This document shows positions 8,161-15,390 of a stretch of 64,000 nucleotides of DNA, one piece after another (the stretch's first letter is position 1; every line of letters starts with the position of its first letter). Made by a program: the position numbers and the translations under genes. The notes beneath the pieces were generated by a model, which was given only the letters and a program-made list of their open reading frames with translations, made no database searches and was not told the DNA's origin. This stretch comes from Flagellimonas lutimaris (lineage in GTDB: Bacteria > Bacteroidota > Bacteroidia > Flavobacteriales > Flavobacteriaceae): contig NZ_QXFH01000077.1 in assembly GCF_003581615.1 (NCBI RefSeq), forward strand, positions 566,070 through 630,069, in the 5' to 3' direction.

Positions 8161-9024
8161 TTATCCCAAGTACGACTTAAGAATCTTACTTTTTGAAGTA
8201 TGCCTTAATTTTCTAATTGCTTTTTCGCGGATTTGACGCACACGTTCTCTTGTCAAATCAAAGGTGCTACCTATTTCTTCCAAGGTCATGGAAGGTTGGT
8301 CCCCAATTCCATAATATAATCGTACCACATCGGCTTCTCTTGGAGAGAGTGTATCCAATGCCCTGTTTATTTCAGTGTTCAACGACTGGTGCATCAAACC
8401 TTTGTCTGGTTTTGGAGAATCGCCAGCATTCAATACATCATACAAATTGGACGTTTCTCCTTCTTTTAAAGGTGCATCCATGGATACGTGACGTCCAGTA
8501 TTCTTTAAGGATTGTTTTACTTCGGAAACCGTCATGTCCAACTCTTTTGCAATTTCTTCTGGCGATGGTGGACGCTCATGCGCTTGTTCCAAGTAAGAGA
8601 ATGTCTTTTTAATTTTATTGATAGATCCGATTTTATTTAGCGGCAAACGAACCACACGGGATTGTTCTGCCAAGGCTTGCAGAATTGATTGACGAATCCA
8701 CCAAACCGCATAGGAGATAAATTTAAATCCACGGGTTTCATCAAAACGTTTAGCGGCTTTTACCAACCCAACATTACCTTCGTTAATCAAATCGGGTAAT
8801 TTTAATCCTTGATTTTGATATTGTTTTGCTACAGATACCACAAACCTAAGGTTTGCATTCGTTAATTTTTCCAAAGCAGCTTGATCACCGGCCCTAATCT
8901 TTTGTGCTAACTCAACTTCCTCTTGCGCCGTGATTAGATCAATCTTACTAATATCTTGCAAGTATTTATCAAGTGATTTGGATTCCCGGTTCGTGACCTG
9001 TTTGATTATTTTTAGCTGCCTCAT
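8161..9024 (-). CDS. rpoD: RNA polymerase primary-type sigma factor (RpoD/SigA)
   Basis: A 287-residue sigma-70 protein of the short Bacteroidota type, lacking a long region 1.1. Start at ATG 9024 ([20 protein letters not shown]) is preferred over the longer frame from 9060 because the MRQLKI start is shared with the second sigma factor at 62262. Region 1.2/2 is visible as [20 protein letters not shown] through [20 protein letters not shown] and [14 protein letters not shown]; region 4.2 helix-turn-helix is [20 protein letters not shown]. It directs core promoter recognition, including the TAnnTTTG elements seen in this window. Two direct repeats of CAAAATGTTAT lie 67-94 bp upstream of the start. 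It converges on the tiny-peptide unit at a shared terminator. Confidence 0.95.
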   Translation of the reverse strand: MRQLKIIKQVTNRESKSLDKYLQDISKIDLITAQEEVELAQKIRAGDQAALEKLTNANLRFVVSVAKQYQNQGLKLPDLINEGNVGLVKAAKRFDETRGFKFISYAVWWIRQSILQALAEQSRVVRLPLNKIGSINKIKKTFSYLEQAHERPPSPEEIAKELDMTVSEVKQSLKNTGRHVSMDAPLKEGETSNLYDVLNAGDSPKPDKGLMHQSLNTEINRALDTLSPREADVVRLYYGIGDQPSMTLEEIGSTFDLTRERVRQIREKAIRKLRHTSKSKILKSYLG

Positions 9025-9090
9025 TCTTATATCTGGTTTACAAGTGTTATAAGCTATCATTATACATCATAATCTCCATTTTTCCAAGTC

Positions 9091-9118
9091 CAAAATGTTA
9101 TTCTTATCAAAATGTTAT
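9091..9118 (-). promoter_or_regulatory. Direct repeat CAAAATGTTAT upstream of rpoD
   Basis: CAAAATGTTAT occurs at 9091-9101 and again at 9108-9118, 17 bp apart, between rpoD (start 9024) and the divergent helicase gene. On the rpoD strand it reads ATAACATTTTG twice. Such spaced identical 11-mers could be a regulator site or duplicated promoter parts; no exact TAnnTTTG element is found in it. Confidence 0.4.
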
Positions 9119-9196
9119 AAGCAAATTCGGGAAATAGGGGAAATAACACACAATTATGGATTGTTGATACAATTTTGATAGAAAAGCCTTCGAGTA

Positions 9197-9228
9197 TTGG
9201 TCTCACGCACAAAAAACCTCTAATTTTG
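9197..9228 (+). promoter_or_regulatory. Predicted promoter of the helicase gene
   Basis: TTG at 9197-9199 and TAATTTTG at 9221-9228 are separated by 21 bp, matching the Bacteroidota -33/-7 arrangement. Transcription would begin near 9235, giving a leader of about 35 bases before the TTG start at 9269. The -7 box lies inside the loop of an A-rich/T-rich inverted repeat (9211-9219 with 9231-9239). Confidence 0.6.
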
Positions 9229-9268
9229 TAAGGTTTTTTATTTAAGAATCCATAATGCCATTTTTCCT

Positions 9269-10780
9269 TTGGAAGTAAACAAAACAGTTAAGAAGAAAAC
9301 TTTATACGATTATCAGGAAGAAGATCTGAACAAAATCTTCAAACATTTGGAGAAGCTTCCTCCAGGCACCAATATTTTGTATCAATTGCCCACTGGAGGT
9401 GGTAAAACCGTAGTGTTTTCTGAGATAACCAGACGGTTTATTGAGCAGACCGGCAAGAAGGTGATGGTACTTACACACCGTATCGAGCTTAGTAAGCAAA
9501 CTTCCAAAATGCTCCATGGGTTCGGTGTTGCCAATAAAGTCATCAATAGCGAAGTCAAGGAACTGTACGATCAGGACGACTACATGTGTTTTGTGGCGAT
9601 GGTGGAGACACTGAACAATCGTTTACAGGAAGAAAAGGTGAAAATCAATAATATTGGGCTGGTCATTATCGATGAGGCCCACTATAATTCCTTTAGAAAA
9701 CTTTTCAAATATTTTGAGGATTCTACCATTTTGGGGGTAACGGCAACTCCATTGAGTTCCAACATCAAACTTCCCATGAAAGACAACTATAAACATTTGA
9801 TTATAGGGGAGTCCATCAAATCGTTAATAGATAAACAGTTTTTGGCCAAGGCCAATCTTTATAATTACGATGTAAGCCTTCGTACCTTAAAGTTAGGTAT
9901 CAATGGGGATTATACAGTAAAATCTTCTGATGAGTTTTACAGCGCCCATAGCATGTTGGGTAAATTGCTCACTGCCTATGAAGAGATTGCAAAGGGTACC
10001 AAAACATTGATTTTCAATAATGGTATCAATACCTCACTGTATGTATACGAAACCTTTAAAAAGGCGGGGTACAATGTTCGGCATTTGGACAATAAAAACA
10101 CAGCTACGGAACGAAAAGAGATTCTAGAGTGGTTTTCAGAGACCCCAGATGCTATTCTAACTTCGGTTAGTATTCTTACCACTGGTTTTGATGAACCTAC
10201 AGTGGAATCCATTATTCTGAATCGGGCAACACGTTCCCTTACGCTATATTTTCAAATGATTGGTAGGGGTTCCAGGGTTTTGCCCAACAAGGATAAGTTC
10301 AATGTGATTGATATGGGTAACAACTTAGCTCGTTTTGGACCTTGGGATGCACCGATAGACTGGCAGGAAATCTTTCACTTCCCGGACTTTTATCTAGAGA
10401 ACATTAAAAATGATGAAGAAATTGAGCGTGAATTTGTCTATGAAATGCCAGATGAACTTCGTGCCAAGTTTAGTAAATCTGACAATATAACTTTTGATGT
10501 AAAAGCAGAGTACAAAAAGATATTTGCACAAGGACAAAAATCCAAGGTTGTATTGGAAAAAAGTATTGAGCAACACGCACAAATATGTGTGGAAAACAGT
10601 GAAGATGTTTTTGATGCTCGTATTTTGGCCAAAGAATTAAAGGATGAAATCCAGTATCGCGTAAAACAGTATTCCTATTGCATTATGAACAATACCAAAA
10701 ACTACAAAGAGTGGTTGGAGGAAGACTATGAGCGAAAACTCCGTTCCAGTATTTCCAAAATGTTTGCAGCGAGGATGTAA
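9269..10780 (+). CDS. DEAD/DEAH-box (SF2) helicase
   Basis: A 503-residue superfamily 2 ATPase acting on nucleic acid. Motif I PTGGGKT is at 41-47, motif II DEAH at 135-138, motif III-like VTATP near 157-161, and motif VI QMIGRGSR at 329-336, with the two RecA-like domains in the order of the RadD/type III restriction-like helicases. The C-terminal 100 residues are charged and unassigned. No ATG fits before motif I: the ATG at 9255 is out of frame and stops quickly, so TTG 9269 is the likely start, which is uncommon. A good promoter lies 40 bp upstream. DNA repair is a reasonable but unproven role. Confidence 0.88.
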   Translation: MEVNKTVKKKTLYDYQEEDLNKIFKHLEKLPPGTNILYQLPTGGGKTVVFSEITRRFIEQTGKKVMVLTHRIELSKQTSKMLHGFGVANKVINSEVKELYDQDDYMCFVAMVETLNNRLQEEKVKINNIGLVIIDEAHYNSFRKLFKYFEDSTILGVTATPLSSNIKLPMKDNYKHLIIGESIKSLIDKQFLAKANLYNYDVSLRTLKLGINGDYTVKSSDEFYSAHSMLGKLLTAYEEIAKGTKTLIFNNGINTSLYVYETFKKAGYNVRHLDNKNTATERKEILEWFSETPDAILTSVSILTTGFDEPTVESIILNRATRSLTLYFQMIGRGSRVLPNKDKFNVIDMGNNLARFGPWDAPIDWQEIFHFPDFYLENIKNDEEIEREFVYEMPDELRAKFSKSDNITFDVKAEYKKIFAQGQKSKVVLEKSIEQHAQICVENSEDVFDARILAKELKDEIQYRVKQYSYCIMNNTKNYKEWLEEDYERKLRSSISKMFAARM

Positions 10781-10893
10781 TTGGATTCTTGGACGGTTGG
10801 ATTATTGGATTGTTTGTTTTCCATTTTGATACTTCAACTTGAGTTTGCACTTGCACTTGAACTTTGTAGTTCCAACTTCGTAATTTTACCCAC

Positions 10894-12129
10894 ATGTCAA
10901 AAAAGCTCCTCGTAATCGGTTATGTCTGGCCAGAGCCAAGTACAACGGGCGCTGGATGCCGCATGCAGCAGTTATTGGAAGCCTTTCTATGCTTTGATTA
11001 CGAAATCACCTTTGCCAGTACCGCCAGTAAAACGGAGTACAGTTTGGATTTACAAAAAATGGGGATTAAGGAAGTTGCTATACGGCTCAACCATTCCAGT
11101 TTTGATGGATTTATACAGGAACTAGCTCCTGATGTAGTATTGTTCGACCGTTTTATGATTGAAGAACAATTTGGATGGCGAGTGGCAGAATTTGCCCCTG
11201 AAGCTTTACGTATTTTAAACACCGAAGATCTGCACGCCTTACGCAAGAGTAGGGAAGAAGCTCATAAAAAAAATCATTCCTTTAGGATAGAAGATTGGAA
11301 AAACCACCCAATGACCTTACGAGAAGTGGCCAGTATCTATCGTTGTGATTTGAGTTTGATGATTTCCACCTACGAAATGGAAATTTTACAGCAAGAACTC
11401 CATGTTCCGGCCGAGTTGTTGTGTCATTTGCCTTTTATGGTTGATGTTTCAGAAATATTTAAAGAGAAATTTACTCCTTTTGAAATACGAAGTGGTTTTG
11501 TAAGCATTGGTAATGGTAAGCATGCTCCCAATGTGGATGCTGTAAGGGTTTTAAAGCAAGAGATTTGGCCCCGAATACGAAAGCAGCTTCCAGAAGCTAA
11601 AATCCATATATATGGCGCTTATTTACCACAACAAGTGAATGAAGTGCACAGTCCCAACACGGGTTTTCATGTGAACGGTTGGGCGAAAAATGTGGATAAT
11701 GTTCTCCAAAATGCAAGGGTGTTACTGGCACCGCTACAATTTGGGGCAGGCATTAAGGGAAAGTTACTGGATGCGATGAAAACAGGCACTCCAAGTGTTA
11801 CGACTACCATTGGTGCTGAAGGCATGCATGGTAACCTGGCCTGGAATGGTAGTATTACTGATAATTGGGATGAGTTTGTTCAAGCTGCTGTGGAATTGCA
11901 CCAAAACCAAACTACTTGGCACAATGCCCAACAAAATGGAATCAAATTGCTACAAACTTTTTATAAAAAAGAAGTTTTGCAAAACCAATTAAAAGATCGG
12001 TTGCATCAACTTCGCATCGCTTTGGAAACCCATCGGCAATCAAATTTTATAGGAAAGCTGCTACAACAACAAACCATGTCCAGCACCAAGTATATGGCCA
12101 AATGGATTGAAGAGAAAAATAGGAAGTAA
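10894..12129 (+). CDS. GT4-type glycosyltransferase
   Basis: A 411-residue GT-B fold transferase. The N-terminal acceptor domain starts LLVIGYVWPEPSTTGAGCRM and includes VVLFDRFMIEEQFGWRVAEF; the C-terminal nucleotide-sugar domain begins near SGFVSIGNGKHAPNVDAVRV and contains the GAGIKGKLLDAMKTGTPSV segment (about residues 288-306) typical of GT4 donor binding. No signal peptide or membrane span, so it acts at the cytoplasmic side, probably on a surface polysaccharide or lipid. It is not surrounded by other glycan genes, so the acceptor cannot be inferred. It begins 113 bp after the helicase gene and converges on the secreted-protein gene at 12261. Confidence 0.85.
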   Translation: MSKKLLVIGYVWPEPSTTGAGCRMQQLLEAFLCFDYEITFASTASKTEYSLDLQKMGIKEVAIRLNHSSFDGFIQELAPDVVLFDRFMIEEQFGWRVAEFAPEALRILNTEDLHALRKSREEAHKKNHSFRIEDWKNHPMTLREVASIYRCDLSLMISTYEMEILQQELHVPAELLCHLPFMVDVSEIFKEKFTPFEIRSGFVSIGNGKHAPNVDAVRVLKQEIWPRIRKQLPEAKIHIYGAYLPQQVNEVHSPNTGFHVNGWAKNVDNVLQNARVLLAPLQFGAGIKGKLLDAMKTGTPSVTTTIGAEGMHGNLAWNGSITDNWDEFVQAAVELHQNQTTWHNAQQNGIKLLQTFYKKEVLQNQLKDRLHQLRIALETHRQSNFIGKLLQQQTMSSTKYMAKWIEEKNRK

Positions 12130-12144
12130 TTTCGTTATCGTTAA

Positions 12145-12199
12145 GGATATAAATTCGTTTTATTGATTTATATCCAGTGATACTGAATTAAGTTCAGTA
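12145..12199. terminator. Two consecutive hairpins between convergent genes
   Basis: A 10-bp perfect inverted repeat GGATATAAAT (12145-12154) / ATTTATATCC (12166-12175) is followed by TACTGAA / TTCAGTA (12181-12187 and 12193-12199). They sit just after the glycosyltransferase stop and before the end of the convergent gene. Neither has a clear T tract, so termination is likely but not certain. Confidence 0.5.
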
Positions 12200-12260
12200 C
12201 AAGTAAGAAATTTAGCCAAAATCTGGCGTTTTCAACAGCTCAAGTGCCAAAATTTGAATC

Positions 12261-12827
12261 TCAAGGTTTTAGTATGGGCGGGTCATACTCTGCGCCTTTG
12301 GCAACTTGCACCATGGTTATTCGCACTTTGGTGGGGAAAAATTTTTCATGATCCTTCCTTTTGTGCGCATGGCCCTGTCCACCACTATCATCTTTGATGA
12401 CCAAATCCATTTGTTTGATGCCTTCCTTCCAAATTATGGACTCATTTTCCCAGAATTCGGTCATTAAAACCTCTTTTTCATAAACCCCCTCTTCCAAAAA
12501 TAAATCGGAGGAAGTGCAGCCATACCCGTTTCCTTGCCCTTGGTTAGGAATATAACAAAGCGTCCATTTGGTAGGTTCGTTACCGGGTGGTTTGTCCAAG
12601 ACATCAATACGGATATGAACTGTTCCATTACGGAAATCTACAGGACTTGTCCAATCTTTGGGAACATTAGGACCTAATTGATCATGGGACTTGCTCGGTG
12701 TAGAAGTATCTGCATCTTGCTTGGTATAGGTAAACTCCACATCAAATAAGACAAATTGCGAACTCTTGTGCTGTGAAAAACCACATAGTGGTAATACCAG
12801 GATTAAAAAAAGAAAAGCTTTTTTCAC
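12261..12827 (-). CDS. Secreted protein of unknown function
   Basis: The likely start is GTG at 12827, giving VKKAFLFLILVLPLCGFSQH, a clear Sec signal peptide, and a total of 188 residues; the longer frame to 12905 would add 26 residues that overlap the preceding gene and mask the signal. The mature part is rich in aromatic and charged residues with strands such as GTVHIRIDVLDKPPGNEP, suggesting a beta-sandwich. It follows the amidohydrolase gene after 13 bp on the same strand, so both are probably co-transcribed and both proteins leave the cytoplasm. I do not recognise the family. Confidence 0.75.
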   Translation of the reverse strand: MKKAFLFLILVLPLCGFSQHKSSQFVLFDVEFTYTKQDADTSTPSKSHDQLGPNVPKDWTSPVDFRNGTVHIRIDVLDKPPGNEPTKWTLCYIPNQGQGNGYGCTSSDLFLEEGVYEKEVLMTEFWENESIIWKEGIKQMDLVIKDDSGGQGHAHKRKDHEKFFPTKVRITMVQVAKGAEYDPPILKP

Positions 12828-12840
12828 AATAGTATATTCC

Positions 12841-14523
12841 TCAATTCTTTTTATACCCAGGTCCATGTACCACTTGCCCAGGTGTTTTCCCGGTATGTTC
12901 ACCATCTTTCAATACTTGCGTGCCGTTTACAAAAACATGTTGCATCCCTTCAGAATATTGATGAGGGTCTTCAAAACTGGCCTTGTCATTAATCGTTTCA
13001 GGGTCAAAAAGCACTACATCAGCATAATTCCCTTCGGTAAGGCTGCCCCGTTTTTGTATTTTAAGATTGGTCGCTGGCAATTGAGATAATTTGTGTACGG
13101 CTTCTTCCAAGGAAATTACCTTTTCATCCCGTACATATTTGCCCAATAAACGAGCAAAGTTCCCATAGGTTCTTGGGTGTGTGCTAGACTTTAAGAAAAC
13201 ACCTTCGGTAGCTGGCGAACCGGCATCGGAGCCAAAACTCATCCATGGTAGGGCAATTTGTTTTTTTACATTCTCTTCGGACATCAAAAAATAGATGGTG
13301 CCCACACGACTGCCATCTTGCACTACCAAATCCATCGCGGTTTCCTCAGGTGAGGTACCGCGTATTTCCGTTACTTCTTTCAATGTTTTGCCTGTGTAAT
13401 GTTTCAATGTGTCGTTTTTGAACCCTACCAAAAGGATTTTACTTGGGTCGCCTGCAGCCTGCATCAAACTTTCCCATTCATCTGTTGGCGTAGTCATTTC
13501 TTCTTTTACCCTCTTGCGAATCTTAGGGTCCTGCAAGCGCTCTGCCCATTTATCATACCCACCTTCTTGCACCCATGGCGGCATAGATGCATCCAAACCT
13601 GTGGCCCCAGCGACATAGTTGTACATGTCTGCAGTAATGTGCAATCCAGCAGCATTGGCAGAGTCTACTTTGGCCACGACATCATCAAACTTGTCCCAAT
13701 TTTCCTTTCCACTTTGTTTTAGGTGATAGATTTCGGCACGTATTCCAGCTTCATCCGCAATCCAAATCAACTCATCCAAACTTTCCAATAAACGAGAACC
13801 CTCGCTGCGCATATGACTGATGTACATACCATCATACTCCGCCGCTACTTTGCAGAGTTCAATCAGTTCATCGGTACTGGAATAAAAAGCAGGTGCGTAA
13901 ATCAAAGATGAACCTACGCCCAAAGCACCTTCTTCCATAGCCTGTTTTACCATCAGTTTCATGGAGTCCATTTCCTGTGGAGTAGGGGCACGGTCTTCAT
14001 AGCCTACCATGTTTATGCGTAAAGTGGTTGCACCTACAAAAGAGGCCACATTGGGCGAAACTCCCTTTGTGGTCAGGTATTCCAAATATTCATTCAAGCT
14101 GTTCCATTCGATGTCGTATTGGATATCTCCTTGGCTCTCTTGTTCTTGCTTCTTCATGGATTCGTTGAGTGGCCCCATAGACCAACCTTCGCCAAAAACT
14201 TCCAATGTCACCCCTTGTTTTATATCGGCCATGGACCTTCCATCTTCAATTAAGGATTCTGTGGCCCAGCTCAACATATTGATAAATCCAGGAGCGACGG
14301 CCAAACCAGTAGCATCAATCTCTTGGGTTCCCGTAGCATCCCCCAAATCGCCAACAGCGGCAATGGTATCGGCGTTGATACCAACATCACCGATATAAGA
14401 GAGTGTTCCGGACCCGTCTACAATTTGTCCATTTTTAATGAGGATATCATAATTTTCGGATTGGGAACAGCCTACAAAAATGAATAGCGCAGCAAGTAAT
14501 GGGAAATAATAGGTTGGTTTCAT
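12841..14523 (-). CDS. D-aminoacylase-like amidohydrolase, lipoprotein, with atypical metal site
   Basis: The 560-residue protein begins at ATG 14523 with a lipoprotein signal (lipobox FVGC, C19). Overall it is an amidohydrolase of the N-acyl-D-amino-acid deacylase family: DILIKNGQIVDGSGT start, later ligand segments SHMRSEG and YHLKQSG, and GSDAG near the C-terminus. The first metal motif, normally GFIDxHxH, here reads GFINMLSW, replacing both histidines (positions 84 and 86), and the usual VGxCG cysteine region reads EVFGEG. A one-metal enzyme using the remaining ligands, or loss of activity, are both possible. An 8-bp inverted repeat sits 4 bp upstream of the start. Operonic with the following secreted protein. 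Confidence 0.85.
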   Translation of the reverse strand: MKPTYYFPLLAALFIFVGCSQSENYDILIKNGQIVDGSGTLSYIGDVGINADTIAAVGDLGDATGTQEIDATGLAVAPGFINMLSWATESLIEDGRSMADIKQGVTLEVFGEGWSMGPLNESMKKQEQESQGDIQYDIEWNSLNEYLEYLTTKGVSPNVASFVGATTLRINMVGYEDRAPTPQEMDSMKLMVKQAMEEGALGVGSSLIYAPAFYSSTDELIELCKVAAEYDGMYISHMRSEGSRLLESLDELIWIADEAGIRAEIYHLKQSGKENWDKFDDVVAKVDSANAAGLHITADMYNYVAGATGLDASMPPWVQEGGYDKWAERLQDPKIRKRVKEEMTTPTDEWESLMQAAGDPSKILLVGFKNDTLKHYTGKTLKEVTEIRGTSPEETAMDLVVQDGSRVGTIYFLMSEENVKKQIALPWMSFGSDAGSPATEGVFLKSSTHPRTYGNFARLLGKYVRDEKVISLEEAVHKLSQLPATNLKIQKRGSLTEGNYADVVLFDPETINDKASFEDPHQYSEGMQHVFVNGTQVLKDGEHTGKTPGQVVHGPGYKKN

Positions 14524-14526
14524 AGT

Positions 14527-14550
14527 TTGGTTATTTAGTGAGATAACCAA
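14527..14550 (-). promoter_or_regulatory. Inverted repeat at the translation start of the amidohydrolase
   Basis: TTGGTTAT (14527-14534) and ATAACCAA (14543-14550) form a perfect 8-bp inverted repeat with an 8-base spacer, ending 4 bp before the ATG at 14523. It could be an operator or an mRNA hairpin that affects ribosome access. Confidence 0.5.
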
Positions 14551-14593
14551 GTTATACTATTTAAATCGCAAACCCAAGAGGGACTCACTAGCT

Positions 14594-15307
14594 CTAGGCT
14601 TTTTTTACTCGGTATTGGAAGGGTTTTCGTCCAGGAGAGTCTTTTTGAAGTTTAGGCAAGCGTTCAAAAGCTCCTGAAGCAATCATCTTTTTCTGAAAAC
14701 GGCTACGATCCAATTTTTCACCCAAAATGGTCTGGTGCAATCCATGTAATTGTGGCATGGTAAACTCCTTGGGCAGAAGGTTGTATGTTAATTGCTCGTG
14801 CTGAATATCTTCTTTTAAACGGTTTTTGGCTGTTAGCACTATTTCTTTGTGATCCATCCACATCTTGGGAAGCTCATCTAAATTAAACCACGCAAAAGCT
14901 TCATCAAAATTGCCTATAACCGGTTTGGTCTTTTCAAAATCTACCAAGGAATAATGCGCCAGCGTCACAAAGCGGTCGTTTAACCAAGTATTTTCTTTAA
15001 AGGGAAGATTATTCTCTACAAAAAATTGTTTCCATTCCTCAGTGAATTTTCGGTCTTCACCACCGAATACGGACAAAAATTTAAAATGCGGATCTTTGAG
15101 TCCAGTACGCTCCCTTAATATTCTAACTGTGGCATTTTCTACGGACTCTGTTCGAAAAACATATCCTCCTGGCAGTAGCCATTTATCCCCAATTTTAAGC
15201 AGGAGGCACTTGAGTTCACCCTCATGAAATCCAATGATTACCATATCGACCGATAGGTTTGGTAAAAAAAGCTTTTCTCCTTGTTCAATGAATTCCTGAA
15301 AGTCCAT
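14594..15307 (-). CDS. Nudix-domain transcriptional regulator (NrtR/AraR-like)
   Basis: A 237-residue protein with an N-terminal Nudix-like domain (KWLLPGGYVFRTESVENATV and RILRERTGL, about residues 43-72) and a C-terminal winged-helix region (about 160-237, LTYNLLPKEFTMPQLHGLHQ). This is the architecture of NrtR-type regulators, which in Bacteroidota often control sugar-use genes. The Nudix box lacks the full REUXEE catalytic pattern (ATVRILRERTGL), in keeping with ligand sensing rather than hydrolysis. The gene is divergent from the GH3 glucosidase, with two 21-bp palindromes between them. ATG 15307 is chosen over an upstream ATG at 15343, which would place operator DNA inside the coding region. 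Confidence 0.88.
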   Translation of the reverse strand: MDFQEFIEQGEKLFLPNLSVDMVIIGFHEGELKCLLLKIGDKWLLPGGYVFRTESVENATVRILRERTGLKDPHFKFLSVFGGEDRKFTEEWKQFFVENNLPFKENTWLNDRFVTLAHYSLVDFEKTKPVIGNFDEAFAWFNLDELPKMWMDHKEIVLTAKNRLKEDIQHEQLTYNLLPKEFTMPQLHGLHQTILGEKLDRSRFQKKMIASGAFERLPKLQKDSPGRKPFQYRVKKA

Positions 15308-15311
15308 ATAA

Positions 15312-15344
15312 CAAAAATAATGATTTGTGTCACTTTGCCACAAA
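15312..15344 (-). promoter_or_regulatory. Predicted promoter of the Nudix regulator gene
   Basis: On the minus strand TATTTTTG (15319 to 15312) fits the -7 consensus and TTTG (15344 to 15341) lies 21 bp upstream. The predicted start of transcription falls at or within a few bases of the ATG at 15307, which would make the mRNA leaderless. The -33 part overlaps the left operator. Confidence 0.5.
15324..15344. promoter_or_regulatory. Operator 1 of the Nudix regulator / GH3 intergenic region
   Basis: Imperfect palindrome with halves TTTGTGTC and GCCACAAA separated by 5 bp, 21 bp long. Same form as operator 2 (TTTGTGNC-N5-GNCACAAA). It covers the -33 region of the glucosidase promoter. Confidence 0.7.
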
Positions 15345-15363
15345 AAAATGATGTTTATATTTG
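15334..15363 (+). promoter_or_regulatory. Predicted promoter of the GH3 glucosidase gene
   Basis: TTTG at 15334-15337 and TATATTTG at 15356-15363, 18 bp apart, match the Bacteroidota promoter form. The two boxes overlap operators 1 and 2 respectively, and the ATG lies 27 bp after the -7 box. Confidence 0.65.
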
Positions 15364-15380
15364 TGACTTATTGTCACAAA
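15360..15380. promoter_or_regulatory. Operator 2 of the Nudix regulator / GH3 intergenic region
   Basis: Perfect palindrome TTTGTGAC-N5-GTCACAAA, 21 bp, starting 36 bp after operator 1. It overlaps the -7 box of the GH3 promoter and would block or position polymerase there. Confidence 0.75.
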
Positions 15381-15390
15381 CTAAACAACG

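Noticed and set aside
9211..9239. AAAAAACCT/AGGTTTTTT hairpin as a terminator
   Set aside because: No transcript enters from either side that it would need to end, and a good -7 promoter box lies in its loop.
9255..9278. ATG at 9255 as the helicase start
   Set aside because: Out of frame and meets a stop after a few codons; TTG 9269 is in frame and precedes motif I.
12828..12905. Longer start for the secreted protein at 12261
   Set aside because: Overlaps the end of the amidohydrolase gene and hides the clear signal peptide that begins at GTG 12827.
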